A stretch of DNA of 24,262 bases from positions 1-24,262 of the IMG/VR virus record IMGVR_UViG_3300042549_008695; one strand, given 5' to 3'. The first letter of the stretch is position 1, and every line of letters begins with the position of its first letter. The notes below the pieces were generated by a model. That model made no database searches, was not told where the DNA came from, and saw only the letters and a list, made by a program, of their open reading frames with translations. Of the stretch, positions 14,280-21,416 are shown piece by piece. Position numbers and translations under genes: made by a program. The stretch comes from a virus.

Positions 14280-15311
14280 TTAAGTTGCTACAAACAAGCT
14301 AGTGTGACCCTTTGACTTGGCCCATTTAACAGCAGCTTTCTTAGCATCACTGTAGCTCATGCCATGTAACTCAACATAGTCCTCGCCTTCAACATCTTTG
14401 CTAAAGTTAATGCCCCCGCGATGTGCAACAAAGAACCAACTACCTTGGCCACCTGGCTTTTTACCGTGCGTGAATTCATAGTCTGTGTTACTAACTTCAG
14501 CTTCATCTAGACTATTCAGTTTTTGACTTACGGCTTGCATCAACGGTGAAAGTAGTTGCTTTACTTCCTGCGGATCCATGACATCTGTTAGTGGCCACTC
14601 TACTTCACGCTCTAGTGTTTGCAGCACTTGTCTTAGTACATCTTCAGGTTCGCCCCATTGGCTGCTTTCTGTTGCACCAACTAGCTTGCCTTGATATGGG
14701 TGAGGACTCTCGCCGCCCATGCTAGGCTTAAATTTCTTAGGCTTGTCCTTAGTAGTTACTACATAGTTAGGACGCTTATCGCCCTCCGCAACACCTTGCT
14801 CTTCGTTTGTTTTATCGCGTTTTCTTTTTAGCAGTGCAATCTGAGAATCAATATTTTTGCGAGCAATTGGACTTGATACTGAATTCTTTTTACGAATTAA
14901 ATCAGCAATCTGTGCGCTAACATCATCAGCCTCTTCTTTAACACTACGATCGTCTTTAACAACTGTAGCATTAGATCCGCCGCGCATATTAGAAGCTCGC
15001 GCACGCTTCTCAGCCGATTCTTTATCTTGATGGTAACTGATTGATTGGCCATTACGCATCACGTAATAGCCAGCTGGCTTTTTATTAGGAAGGTCAGCTT
15101 CTTCGTCCATCTTCTTGTAATCATCGTAGCTGATGTACAAGTCAGTGTCTGGATCGTAATAAGAACCTTCTTGTGGATCGTAGTACACTACCTTACCGTT
15201 GCGTAAGCGGAAAGGCCCTTCTAACCCGCTGCGTGGTTGATATTTTTCTTTATCAATAGGAGAAATAGGAGGAAGTACTTTATAGCCTTCTACGATATTT
15301 GTGATCTTCAT
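14280..15311 (-). CDS. Modular late phage protein, probably head-associated
   Basis: This 343-residue, lysine- and acid-rich protein is assembled from short segments. The N-terminus MKITNIVEGYKVL has an I-V-E-G step (6-9), like the short targeting peptides cut from T4 internal head proteins. A tyrosine-rich region (38-65) and a KPAGYYVMRNGQSISYHQ segment (78-95) follow. EEQGVAEGDK (170-179) holds another V-A-E-G step, and SLDEAE (267-272) an L-D-E-A step. A C-terminal module of about 65 residues contains WFFVAHRGGINFSKDVEGE and ends KSKGHTSLFVAT. These features suggest a protein packaged into the prohead and processed by a gp21-like protease; that is inference. It overlaps the preceding gene at TAATG. 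Confidence 0.72.
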   Translation of the reverse strand: MKITNIVEGYKVLPPISPIDKEKYQPRSGLEGPFRLRNGKVVYYDPQEGSYYDPDTDLYISYDDYKKMDEEADLPNKKPAGYYVMRNGQSISYHQDKESAEKRARASNMRGGSNATVVKDDRSVKEEADDVSAQIADLIRKKNSVSSPIARKNIDSQIALLKRKRDKTNEEQGVAEGDKRPNYVVTTKDKPKKFKPSMGGESPHPYQGKLVGATESSQWGEPEDVLRQVLQTLEREVEWPLTDVMDPQEVKQLLSPLMQAVSQKLNSLDEAEVSNTDYEFTHGKKPGGQGSWFFVAHRGGINFSKDVEGEDYVELHGMSYSDAKKAAVKWAKSKGHTSLFVAT

Positions 15312-15844
15312 TAGTTAATTGTCCCCGAATACCAAATAATTACTTTTGCAGAGCCCGCGCTAGCACCGCCCTGTGTTACAGTGATGCTAATTGTGTCACT
15401 GGTAGTATACTCGTACTTGGTGTCAACAGTTGATTGTGCTGATACATCAAACCCGCTAAACAGTCTGCTAGCATTTCCGGTATCGCCTACAGTGATTTCT
15501 GTGTTAGCATCGGCACCTGTCCAGTTGCCTGCGGTTTTTTCAACGTTTACACCATGAATAAACGTATTAGCACTAACATTACCTACAACAACGTTGCCTG
15601 AATTGTAATTAACAGTTGTTGCAACGTAGCTAATAGCGTTACCGCTAATAGCATTAAGTTGATTAAGTGTAACACCGTGTGTTGCATCACTGCCTTCAGC
15701 AATAGCGATCGCTTCTAAATCACCTATTTTGTCTTTGAAAGCAATTACGCTGGTGTTACTAGCATCAATAACAGGGCCTTGCTTGCCTAGTTCAACGTTG
15801 GCAGCTACACCAGCTAAGTTATATTGTTTGACCGAGTCTATCAC
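15311..15844 (-). CDS. Beta-rich virion protein, paralogue of the 15857 gene
   Basis: This 177-residue protein aligns along its whole length with the upstream neighbour. Both start with YNLAG then ANVELGKQG, share the GDT(G/S)N(A/G)SR segment and YEYT, and end with a TVTQG(G/S)AS(A/S)GSA block. The composition (Thr, Val, Ala, Asn, Gly) and the alternating hydrophobic pattern suggest beta structure, as in phage tail fibre or capsid decoration proteins. The start is GTG at 15844 behind AGGGGAACAGC. It lies 12 nt after its paralogue and is coupled to the next gene by TAATG. A tandem duplication is the simplest origin. The exact virion location is unknown. Confidence 0.75.
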   Translation of the reverse strand: MIDSVKQYNLAGVAANVELGKQGPVIDASNTSVIAFKDKIGDLEAIAIAEGSDATHGVTLNQLNAISGNAISYVATTVNYNSGNVVVGNVSANTFIHGVNVEKTAGNWTGADANTEITVGDTGNASRLFSGFDVSAQSTVDTKYEYTTSDTISITVTQGGASAGSAKVIIWYSGTIN

Positions 15845-15856
15845 GCTGTTCCCCTA

Positions 15857-16477
15857 TTAAAGTGTAATGTTGCCAAGATCGTTGTTGCTGTTCTGTGCTT
15901 GGTTGATTGAACCGTAATCTGTAACAGCTACGGCATCGCTAGCTAGTACAACACTAATTGTGGCACTACCGCTACTTGCACTACCTTGTGTTACTGTATA
16001 TTTTAATGTACCTTCACTGGTATACTCATATTGGTATTGGCTATGATACTGGCCTACTTTTAGTACGTCAACGTCTTGTGCGCGGATAAATCTACTACCG
16101 TTGCTAGTATCACCTACTTCAACAAATGTTGTGGTGTTATCAGCAGTACCGCCCCATGTACCCGGAATATCTACTGTGACACTGAGGATTCTGCTACCAG
16201 CAGCAACAGTTGCTAAGTTAGCACTGCCTGAATCATGTTGGATGTCGATGGTAACGTGTTGTACTAGATCCCCGCTTGTTGCATCTAATTGTGCTTTGGT
16301 AACAGCTTCTGTGCCTACAGTAGCATTAGCAATAGCAATCTTCTGTAGCGCACCAGCACTAGTATAAAATCCAATTGCACTTGCATTACCTGCAATATAT
16401 GAACCTTGTTTACCTAGTTCAACATTTGCATTTAAGCCTGCTAAGTTGTATTTTTTTATTTTATTGACAATCGCCAT
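15857..16477 (-). CDS. Beta-rich virion protein, first gene of late operon
   Basis: This 206-residue protein is a paralogue of the following gene, longer by about 29 residues, mainly a C-terminal tail with an acidic-Asn-rich end (QAQNSNNDLGNITL). Shared features are the N-terminal YNLAGLNANVELGKQG (10-25) and the later VTQGSASSGSA. No enzyme motif, signal peptide or membrane segment is present. The ATG at 16477 follows CCGGAGATTGAT, a good ribosome site, 18 nt after a perfect late promoter. As the first gene of the operon it is probably made in quantity, which fits a structural role such as fibre or decoration. The identity of the structure is not established. Confidence 0.75.
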   Translation of the reverse strand: MAIVNKIKKYNLAGLNANVELGKQGSYIAGNASAIGFYTSAGALQKIAIANATVGTEAVTKAQLDATSGDLVQHVTIDIQHDSGSANLATVAAGSRILSVTVDIPGTWGGTADNTTTFVEVGDTSNGSRFIRAQDVDVLKVGQYHSQYQYEYTSEGTLKYTVTQGSASSGSATISVVLASDAVAVTDYGSINQAQNSNNDLGNITL

Positions 16478-16495
16478 ATCAATCTCCGGAAGATG

Positions 16496-16515
16496 TATTT
16501 ATAAACATATTTATC
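16496..16515 (-). promoter_or_regulatory. Tandem T4-type late promoter boxes
   Basis: On the minus strand there are two boxes: a perfect TATAAATA (16496-16503), 18 nt before the start at 16477, and GATAAATA (16508-16515) 12 bp further upstream. They drive the virion-protein operon leftward. They lie back to back with the rightward sigma70-type promoter at 16525. Confidence 0.82.
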
Positions 16516-16524
16516 AAAAGTAGG

Positions 16525-16553
16525 TTGACACAGTGATAATTATACTGTATACT
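16525..16553 (+). promoter_or_regulatory. Sigma70-type early promoter for the uvdE operon
   Basis: TTGACA (16525-16530) and TATACT (16548-16553) are separated by 17 bp, the same boxes and spacing as at 3450-3478; the spacers differ. Transcription is expected to begin near 16560, which is the A of the first gene's ATG, so that mRNA would have no leader. Confidence 0.87.
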
Positions 16554-16559
16554 GAGATT

Positions 16560-16829
16560 ATGAATTACGAACTTAGAGTTGTTGTATTTTCCGAAAATGT
16601 GCTACAGATTAGGAAAGTGTATCTAGATGATCACAGCAATCCAGTACGGATTGATCCTGAGAGCATTGATCTTTCTGCGGAATCGCTGGAAGAATTAGTA
16701 GCCACAGTATTACATGCTAGTGCAAGTTTGACTAAACCTGCACTTGATGTTAATATGTTTGTTAAACATGATGTTACAGATGCTGCTCGCATTGCAGCAG
16801 CTATTTTGAGAGGTGACAGTGTACGATAA
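16560..16829 (+). CDS. Small early protein, unknown function
   Basis: This is an 89-residue protein from the ATG at 16560; an upstream in-frame GTG at 16533 lies inside the promoter and is not credible. It has no recognised motif, signal or membrane segment. The sequence suggests a small alpha/beta domain: an N-terminal strand YELRVVVF, then an acidic helix ESLEELVATVLHAS and a C-terminal helix DAARIAAAIL. There is no Shine-Dalgarno sequence, and the predicted transcription start coincides with the ATG. It is the first gene of the early operon and overlaps the UV endonuclease gene by 11 nt. It could be a host-takeover protein, but nothing in the sequence proves that. Confidence 0.75.
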   Translation: MNYELRVVVFSENVLQIRKVYLDDHSNPVRIDPESIDLSAESLEELVATVLHASASLTKPALDVNMFVKHDVTDAARIAAAILRGDSVR

Positions 16830-17859
16830 TTCAACTAAACGCATCGGCTTTGCTTGTAAGTACATGCACCCCGATCAAACACAATCTAAGAAAATTTTAG
16901 AGGAAATACAGCGCCCACTAAACACTAAGTCAACCACTGTAGCTTGGTTGAATAGACAATCACAGGACGTAGCCGAAACTCGCCTGTGGGAAATTATGCT
17001 ACACAACACAGAATCAGCAAGGAGATTAGTCGAATATGTTTCCACGTTACCTAAAGATCTTCGCATGGTGCGTCTTGGCAGTGATATCCTTCCCGTTTAT
17101 ACTGAGCCTACTTGGTCTTATTTTTGGCATCGCCGCGATGTCATTGATACTATGGTACCTCGTTTTGCAGCTATTGGTGAGCTTGCTCGTCGCACCGGGG
17201 TACGACTCAGCTTCCATCCAGGACAGTTTTGTGTACTCGCCAGTGTCAATCCAGAAATCGTTAACCGAAGTATAGAGGAGTTTGAATATCATGCAGACAT
17301 GGCACGTTGGATGGGCTACGGAAGGTCTTTTCAGGACTTTAAGATTAACGTCCACATCTCCGGACGGCAAGGGCCCGATGGAATTCGAGCGGTGCTACCG
17401 AGGCTTAGCCCGGAAGCACGAAACTGCCTCACAATCGAAAACGACGAAATGTGTTGGGGGCTTGACGCAAGCCTAGAACTAGTGAATGATTGTGCGTTAG
17501 TGTTGGACATTCATCACCATTGGATTAGAGATGGAGAATACATTGAAACTAATGACGATCGTATTAAAAGGGTTATTGATAGTTGGCGCGGCGTGCGTCC
17601 TGCTATTCATTACTCAGTTAGCAGGGAAGACCTGCTCTTGGAACACTGTAGGGACACTCGACCCGATCTTAACGCACTGCTAGAACAGGGCTACAAGAAA
17701 GCAAAACTTCGCGCACACAGCGACTATTATTGGAATCGTGCAGTTAATGACTGGGCCCTTACATTCCGAGATCAGTTCGATATCATGTGCGAAAGCAAAG
17801 CCAAGAACCTTGCTAGCCATGCACTATATGAACATGAAAAACAAAACGTCCAAGGTTAG
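16819..17859 (+). CDS. uvdE: UV damage endonuclease (UvdE/UvsE family)
   Basis: This 346-residue enzyme nicks DNA 5' of UV photoproducts and starts an alternative excision repair. It is a TIM-barrel metal-dependent nuclease. Family motifs in order are LSFHPGQFCVLAS (about 130-142), INVHIS, CLTIENDE (about 203-210) and LDIHHHW (about 229-235), which supply the metal-binding His, Glu and Asp residues. The length is normal for the family. The GTG at 16819 is preferred because GAGAGG lies 5 nt before it; the GTG at 16813 overlaps that site. It is in the early operon, so repair would act on the phage genome from the start of infection, as suits a phage in sunlit water. Confidence 0.93.
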   Translation: MYDNSTKRIGFACKYMHPDQTQSKKILEEIQRPLNTKSTTVAWLNRQSQDVAETRLWEIMLHNTESARRLVEYVSTLPKDLRMVRLGSDILPVYTEPTWSYFWHRRDVIDTMVPRFAAIGELARRTGVRLSFHPGQFCVLASVNPEIVNRSIEEFEYHADMARWMGYGRSFQDFKINVHISGRQGPDGIRAVLPRLSPEARNCLTIENDEMCWGLDASLELVNDCALVLDIHHHWIRDGEYIETNDDRIKRVIDSWRGVRPAIHYSVSREDLLLEHCRDTRPDLNALLEQGYKKAKLRAHSDYYWNRAVNDWALTFRDQFDIMCESKAKNLASHALYEHEKQNVQG

Positions 17860-17866
17860 TGATAAA

Positions 17867-18097
17867 ATGGGCGAAGTAACATTAGGTGACAAAGCTGGAC
17901 ATTTTCTTGTTGGTGAAATGGAGGGCATAGGCCACTATGCTATCATTAAAAATGCCACTTGGTGGCTCAATAACATCTTCGAAATCGAATCATGGCTAGA
18001 CGACACTGGGATCGGTGCTCGATATAAACATGAGGGCATGGTGCTTACATTTGAGTGTAAGGAAGACTTAGCCATGTTCATATTGAGGTGGGCGTGA
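17867..18097 (+). CDS. Small protein, paralogue of the next gene
   Basis: This 76-residue protein starts at the ATG at 17867; in-frame ATGs further upstream lie inside the uvdE gene and lack ribosome sites. It is not recognised. Its C-terminal half has the pattern W-L-D-D-T-G-I-G-x-R, then D-L-A-M-F-I-L-R-W, which recurs in the following gene. Both are compact alpha/beta-looking proteins without signals or membrane segments. The gene begins 8 nt after the uvdE stop, with AAGG as a weak ribosome site, and shares a GTGA overlap with the next gene. It is probably an early product, co-transcribed with the UV endonuclease. The function is unknown. Confidence 0.72.
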   Translation: MGEVTLGDKAGHFLVGEMEGIGHYAIIKNATWWLNNIFEIESWLDDTGIGARYKHEGMVLTFECKEDLAMFILRWA

Positions 18098-18336
18098 AGA
18101 ACATTATTTGGGTGCCCGGGCAACCTACCTTTACTCGCCCGTTGACATTGCGAGCAACTGGCAGAAGATTTAGTGAAGGGGATATTGACCCTATACAAGC
18201 ATGGTGCCAAGAAACTGGGATCGGCAAGCGCACTAGTTTCGATACCTTTGCATTTCGCAACGAAACCGATATGAGTATGTTCTTACTACAATGGAATAAC
18301 CACGAGCCCAAAATAGATGACTGGGACTTGTTTTAA
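18094..18336 (+). CDS. Small protein, tandem paralogue of the preceding gene
   Basis: This is an 80-residue protein from the GTG at 18094, chosen because GAGG lies 5 nt before it; the in-frame GTG at 18088 overlaps that site. AWCQETGIGKR and ETDMSMFLLQW match the corresponding segments (SWLDDTGIGAR and KEDLAMFILRW) of the upstream gene, so the two arose by tandem duplication. It ends in a polar tail, KIDDWDLF. No motif of known function, signal peptide or membrane segment is seen. It is the last gene of the early operon. The stop is immediately followed by the late promoter of the sugar operon. Confidence 0.72.
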   Translation: MKNIIWVPGQPTFTRPLTLRATGRRFSEGDIDPIQAWCQETGIGKRTSFDTFAFRNETDMSMFLLQWNNHEPKIDDWDLF

Positions 18337-18338
18337 TT

Positions 18339-18346
18339 TATAAATA
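18339..18346 (+). promoter_or_regulatory. T4-type late promoter TATAAATA for the sugar operon
   Basis: This is an exact TATAAATA directly after the stop of the preceding gene. It ends 34 nt before the ATG of the RfbH-like gene, with AGGAAAAG as ribosome site between. It places the whole downstream sugar operon under late control. Confidence 0.83.
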
Positions 18347-18380
18347 CCATAACACGAAAAACACAGACTACAGGAAAAGT

Positions 18381-19703
18381 ATGAAACAAGAAATCCTCGC
18401 ACAAATTCGTGCATTTATTGAACAGCGTGATACAGAAAAGACTTGGGAACCAGGCAAAGATTTTGTAAACTACGCAGGGCCTTTTTTTGACGCGGAAGAA
18501 ATTGTTGCCGCAGCTGAAACGTTACTTGACGGTTGGCTAGTAATGGGCAATAAGAGTATGTTGTTCGAAAGAAGGTTTCCAAAACTGTTTGGTAAAGACT
18601 TTGGAATTCTAACTAACAGCGGTAGTAGTAGTAATCTTTTGATGATGGCATCGCTTACCAGTAAGCGAGGTCATAATTTTCCAAAAGGCACAAAGGTGTT
18701 GATGCCTATTGCAGGATTTCCGACAACACTAAATCCTACATTGCAAGTGGGTTTCACTCCTGTTTTTGTTGATATTGAGCTTGACACATTGAATATCGAT
18801 GTAGATCACTGTGAACGTGTGCTTGCTAACGATCCCGATATTAAGGTTATTACCTTTGCTCACGTACTAGGTAATCCACCTAATATGGATCAGTTAATGG
18901 AACTGGTTGAGAAGTATAATCTAGTACTATTAGAAGATTGCTGTGATGCACTAGGTAGTACATATAAGGATAAACATCTTGGTAGTTTTGGTGAGATGGC
19001 AAGCTGTAGTTTCTATCCTGCACACCACATGACAATGGGTGAGGGGGGTTTCGTTGCCAGCAACACTAAAGATCAAGAAGTTATTCTACGCAGCTTCCGC
19101 GAATGGGGTCGAGGTTGTTATTGTGTCGGACCAGAAGCAAACAAGCTCAAGTGCGGAACGTGTAAGTCACGTTTCTCAAACTGGATTCCTACCATGCCCG
19201 ATGAAATCTTTGACCACAAGTATGTGTATGATGAAATTGGTTATAATCTAAAGCCCATTGAACTACAAAGTGCTATGGGATTGAAACAGCTAGAAAAGCT
19301 AGATGAGATTCATGCTAAACGTAGACAGAATTATAATCTGTTGTTTAAGGTTTACGAAAAGTATGAAGAATTTTTCCATCTACCACGAGCAAGAGAACAC
19401 AGCAATCCGAGTTGGTTTGCCTTCCCACTAACAATTAGAAAGTCTGCTCCTTTCAGCAGGACACAGTTAGTTGATCATTTAGAAGATAACTTGATTCAAA
19501 CACGACCATATTTTGCAGGTAACATTATGCTACAGCCTGCGTATAGTCACTTAATGGATCCAATGGACGCTAAGAACAATTTCCCAAATGCAACATTTTC
19601 ATTGACTAACACCTTCTTCCATGGAACAAGCCCTGTAATCACAGAAGAACAAATTGCTTACATTGGCGAGAAGGTTGATGAGTTTATGGGGTCATTTAAG
19701 TGA
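18381..19703 (+). CDS. rfbH: RfbH-type PLP/[2Fe-2S] sugar 3-dehydratase (DegT/DnrJ/EryC1 fold)
   Basis: This 440-residue protein is of the sugar-aminotransferase fold, but the PLP-binding lysine position is a histidine (H215 in FYPAHHMTMGEGG). That marks the dehydratase subfamily of RfbH/AscC (E1), which removes the C3 hydroxyl of CDP-4-keto-6-deoxyglucose. C188-X57-C246-X-C248 matches the E1 [2Fe-2S] ligand spacing, with the fourth cysteine at C258 (X9, versus X7 in E1) or C261. NSGSSSNL (79-86) and LLEDCCDALGS (183-193) are typical cofactor regions. It makes a 3,6-dideoxy sugar intermediate in the cytoplasm, and needs an electron-transfer reductase that is not visible in the window. It is the first gene of the late sugar operon, with a GTGA overlap to the next. 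Confidence 0.9.
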   Translation: MKQEILAQIRAFIEQRDTEKTWEPGKDFVNYAGPFFDAEEIVAAAETLLDGWLVMGNKSMLFERRFPKLFGKDFGILTNSGSSSNLLMMASLTSKRGHNFPKGTKVLMPIAGFPTTLNPTLQVGFTPVFVDIELDTLNIDVDHCERVLANDPDIKVITFAHVLGNPPNMDQLMELVEKYNLVLLEDCCDALGSTYKDKHLGSFGEMASCSFYPAHHMTMGEGGFVASNTKDQEVILRSFREWGRGCYCVGPEANKLKCGTCKSRFSNWIPTMPDEIFDHKYVYDEIGYNLKPIELQSAMGLKQLEKLDEIHAKRRQNYNLLFKVYEKYEEFFHLPRAREHSNPSWFAFPLTIRKSAPFSRTQLVDHLEDNLIQTRPYFAGNIMLQPAYSHLMDPMDAKNNFPNATFSLTNTFFHGTSPVITEEQIAYIGEKVDEFMGSFK

Positions 19704-20308
19704 ACCAATTAGAACAACGAATCATTGATATTAGCTATAATGAAAAGATAGGACATCTTAGTTCTACTCTTAATGCTGTTAATATTATTGACGAAATTTA
19801 TGCAACAAAACAACCTGACGAACCTTTTATTCTAAGCTCGGGTCATGCGGCTCTTGCAATGTATGTAGTTCAAGAAAAGTATGAAGGTCGTGATGCAGTA
19901 GAACTTTTTCACAAACACGGAGTACACCCACATCGTTGCTTAGAAGATGGTATATATTGTTCAACCGGCAGTCTTGGTATGGGACTTACTGTGGCAACAG
20001 GCTACGCTCTAGCTAATAGAGATCGTAAGGTATATTGTTTGATTAGTGACGGTGAGTGTGGCGAAGGATCTATTTGGGAAGCACTACGTTTTATATACGA
20101 AGCAAAGTTAGATAACTTAGAAGTATACGTTAATGTAAACGGAATGATTGCTTACGACATGATTGATAGAGATTATATCAACAATAGGTTACGGGCGTTC
20201 CTGCCACGTATCAACATTCGTAACACAGAGCCACCAAAGTGGCCTTTTGCAGAAGGTGTACTAACACATTATTATGTTTTAAAACCAGAGGATTTGGACA
20301 AGCTATGA
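19700..20308 (+). CDS. Transketolase-like, N-terminal (thiamine pyrophosphate) half
   Basis: This 202-residue protein is the PP domain of a split transketolase. GHLSS (18-22) and SSGHA (46-50) carry the conserved histidines, TGSLGMGL (89-96) is the cofactor loop, and SDGECGEGS (116-124) with a downstream asparagine near 145-147 is the thiamine-diphosphate metal motif. It works with the next gene product as an alpha/beta pair. A full transketolase has about 660 residues, so the third, C-terminal domain is absent. In this operon the pair may transfer a two-carbon unit to a sugar rather than run the pentose phosphate pathway; that is inference. The start is GTG at 19700, overlapping the previous stop. 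Confidence 0.9.
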   Translation: MNQLEQRIIDISYNEKIGHLSSTLNAVNIIDEIYATKQPDEPFILSSGHAALAMYVVQEKYEGRDAVELFHKHGVHPHRCLEDGIYCSTGSLGMGLTVATGYALANRDRKVYCLISDGECGEGSIWEALRFIYEAKLDNLEVYVNVNGMIAYDMIDRDYINNRLRAFLPRINIRNTEPPKWPFAEGVLTHYYVLKPEDLDKL

Positions 20309-20784
20309 GAAATTACTTTGGACAATTAATGGCAGAAACGTTAGCTAACGATCAAAATGTTTATCTTCTCACAGGCGATTTAGGCTTTGGTGTTTTAAAT
20401 AAAAGCAGAGAAGTTTCTCCTGATAGAGTATTCAACGTTGGTGCTGCTGAACAGTTAATGTTGGGAACCGCGGTGGGTCTTACACATAATGGCAAAATTC
20501 CCGTTTGCTATAGTATTACTCCGTTTGTGATTTTTAGACCATATGAATGGTTGAGAAACTATCTTGATCACGAAGGGGCGCCGGTAAAACTTGTAGGCAG
20601 TGGCCGAGATAAAGATTACGGACATTTAGGATTTAGCCACTGGGCTATAGATGATGAAGCCGCATTAAAGGCATTTCCTAACATTAAAATTTACAAGCCT
20701 GACAGCGAAGAAGAATTAGCGAGCATTTGGCAAGAGTTTATCTACAGTAATGAGCCCTGCTATCTAAACATTAAAAGGAATTAG
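20305..20784 (+). CDS. Transketolase-like, pyrimidine-binding half
   Basis: This is a 159-residue protein from the ATG at 20305 (ATGA overlap with the preceding stop). It is the Pyr domain of the split transketolase: FNVGAAEQLMLGTAVGL (43-59) includes the conserved glutamate E49 that activates the thiamine ring, and LVGSGRDKDYGHLGFSH supplies active-site histidines. It pairs with the product of the upstream gene, with the active site at their interface. The usual C-terminal nucleotide-binding-like domain is missing, as in other split forms used in secondary sugar metabolism. The fused upstream extension of the frame, back to 20239, overlaps the preceding gene and is not credible. Confidence 0.9.
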   Translation: MRNYFGQLMAETLANDQNVYLLTGDLGFGVLNKSREVSPDRVFNVGAAEQLMLGTAVGLTHNGKIPVCYSITPFVIFRPYEWLRNYLDHEGAPVKLVGSGRDKDYGHLGFSHWAIDDEAALKAFPNIKIYKPDSEEELASIWQEFIYSNEPCYLNIKRN

Positions 20785-20786
20785 TT

Positions 20787-21416
20787 GTGGATAGACTCAT
20801 TGACAAATTAGAAAAGCGAGGAGACTGGTGGTGGCCCATTGGAGACCAAGGTTGCTGGAACTATATGCATCAGCATAGTGATGTTGTTGACCATCTCTGT
20901 GAATACGTAGCAGAACGTAAAGTTGTTGTGCAAGCAGGTGGCAACGCTGGATTTTACATTCGTAAATATGCAGAGCAGTTTGAAAGAGTTTACACATTTG
21001 AGCCAGAACCATTGAACTTTTTAGCATTGTCGATGAATTGTGATTATCCTAATGTTGTGAAATTCAATGCTGCTGTAGGCGACGCACACAGATTTATAGC
21101 ATTAAATCATCATGCACACGATGTTGGTGCAACTCATGTTCAAGGCATGGGGACTATACCAACATTTAAAATTGATGACCTAGAACTTGATCGTTGTGAC
21201 TTAATACAACTAGACACTGAAGGTTATGAATATTTTGGTCTTCTAGGAGCAAAAGAAACAATTGACAAGTTTAAACCAGTTATCTCTATAGAATGGTTTG
21301 GGCCTTGGGCGGAACGATATGGTGTTACGTTCAGCATGATTGAAGAATTCTTAGCCCAATGGAACTACGAACATGTAGCAACACACGCTACAGATTTAGT
21401 TTATGTGTCAAAATGA
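20787..21416 (+). CDS. FkbM-family methyltransferase
   Basis: This 209-residue SAM-dependent methyltransferase probably O-methylates a sugar. VVVQAGGNAGFY (46-57) is the SAM-binding loop, TFEPEP (70-75) holds the ribose-binding acidic residue, and DLIQLDTEGYE (138-148) is the characteristic FkbM motif, followed by the family's GA-x-x-T-I segment. The length matches the family. No membrane segment is present, so it acts in the cytoplasm. The start is GTG at 20787 with AAAAGGA upstream. It overlaps the next gene by 4 nt (ATGA). Its place between transketolase and epimerase genes suggests that it modifies the same sugar, or a glycan carrying it. Confidence 0.9.
   Translation: MDRLIDKLEKRGDWWWPIGDQGCWNYMHQHSDVVDHLCEYVAERKVVVQAGGNAGFYIRKYAEQFERVYTFEPEPLNFLALSMNCDYPNVVKFNAAVGDAHRFIALNHHAHDVGATHVQGMGTIPTFKIDDLELDRCDLIQLDTEGYEYFGLLGAKETIDKFKPVISIEWFGPWAERYGVTFSMIEEFLAQWNYEHVATHATDLVYVSK

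Noticed and set aside
16533-16559. GTG at 16533 as start of the small early protein
   Set aside because: It falls between the -35 and -10 boxes of a near-consensus promoter and could not be on that transcript.
17738-17866. Upstream extension of the small gene at 17867
   Set aside because: It overlaps the UV endonuclease coding sequence in another frame and is not part of the region shared with the paralogue.
20239-20304. Upstream extension of the transketolase pyrimidine-domain gene
   Set aside because: It runs inside the preceding gene, and the ATGA junction at 20305 is the obvious start.
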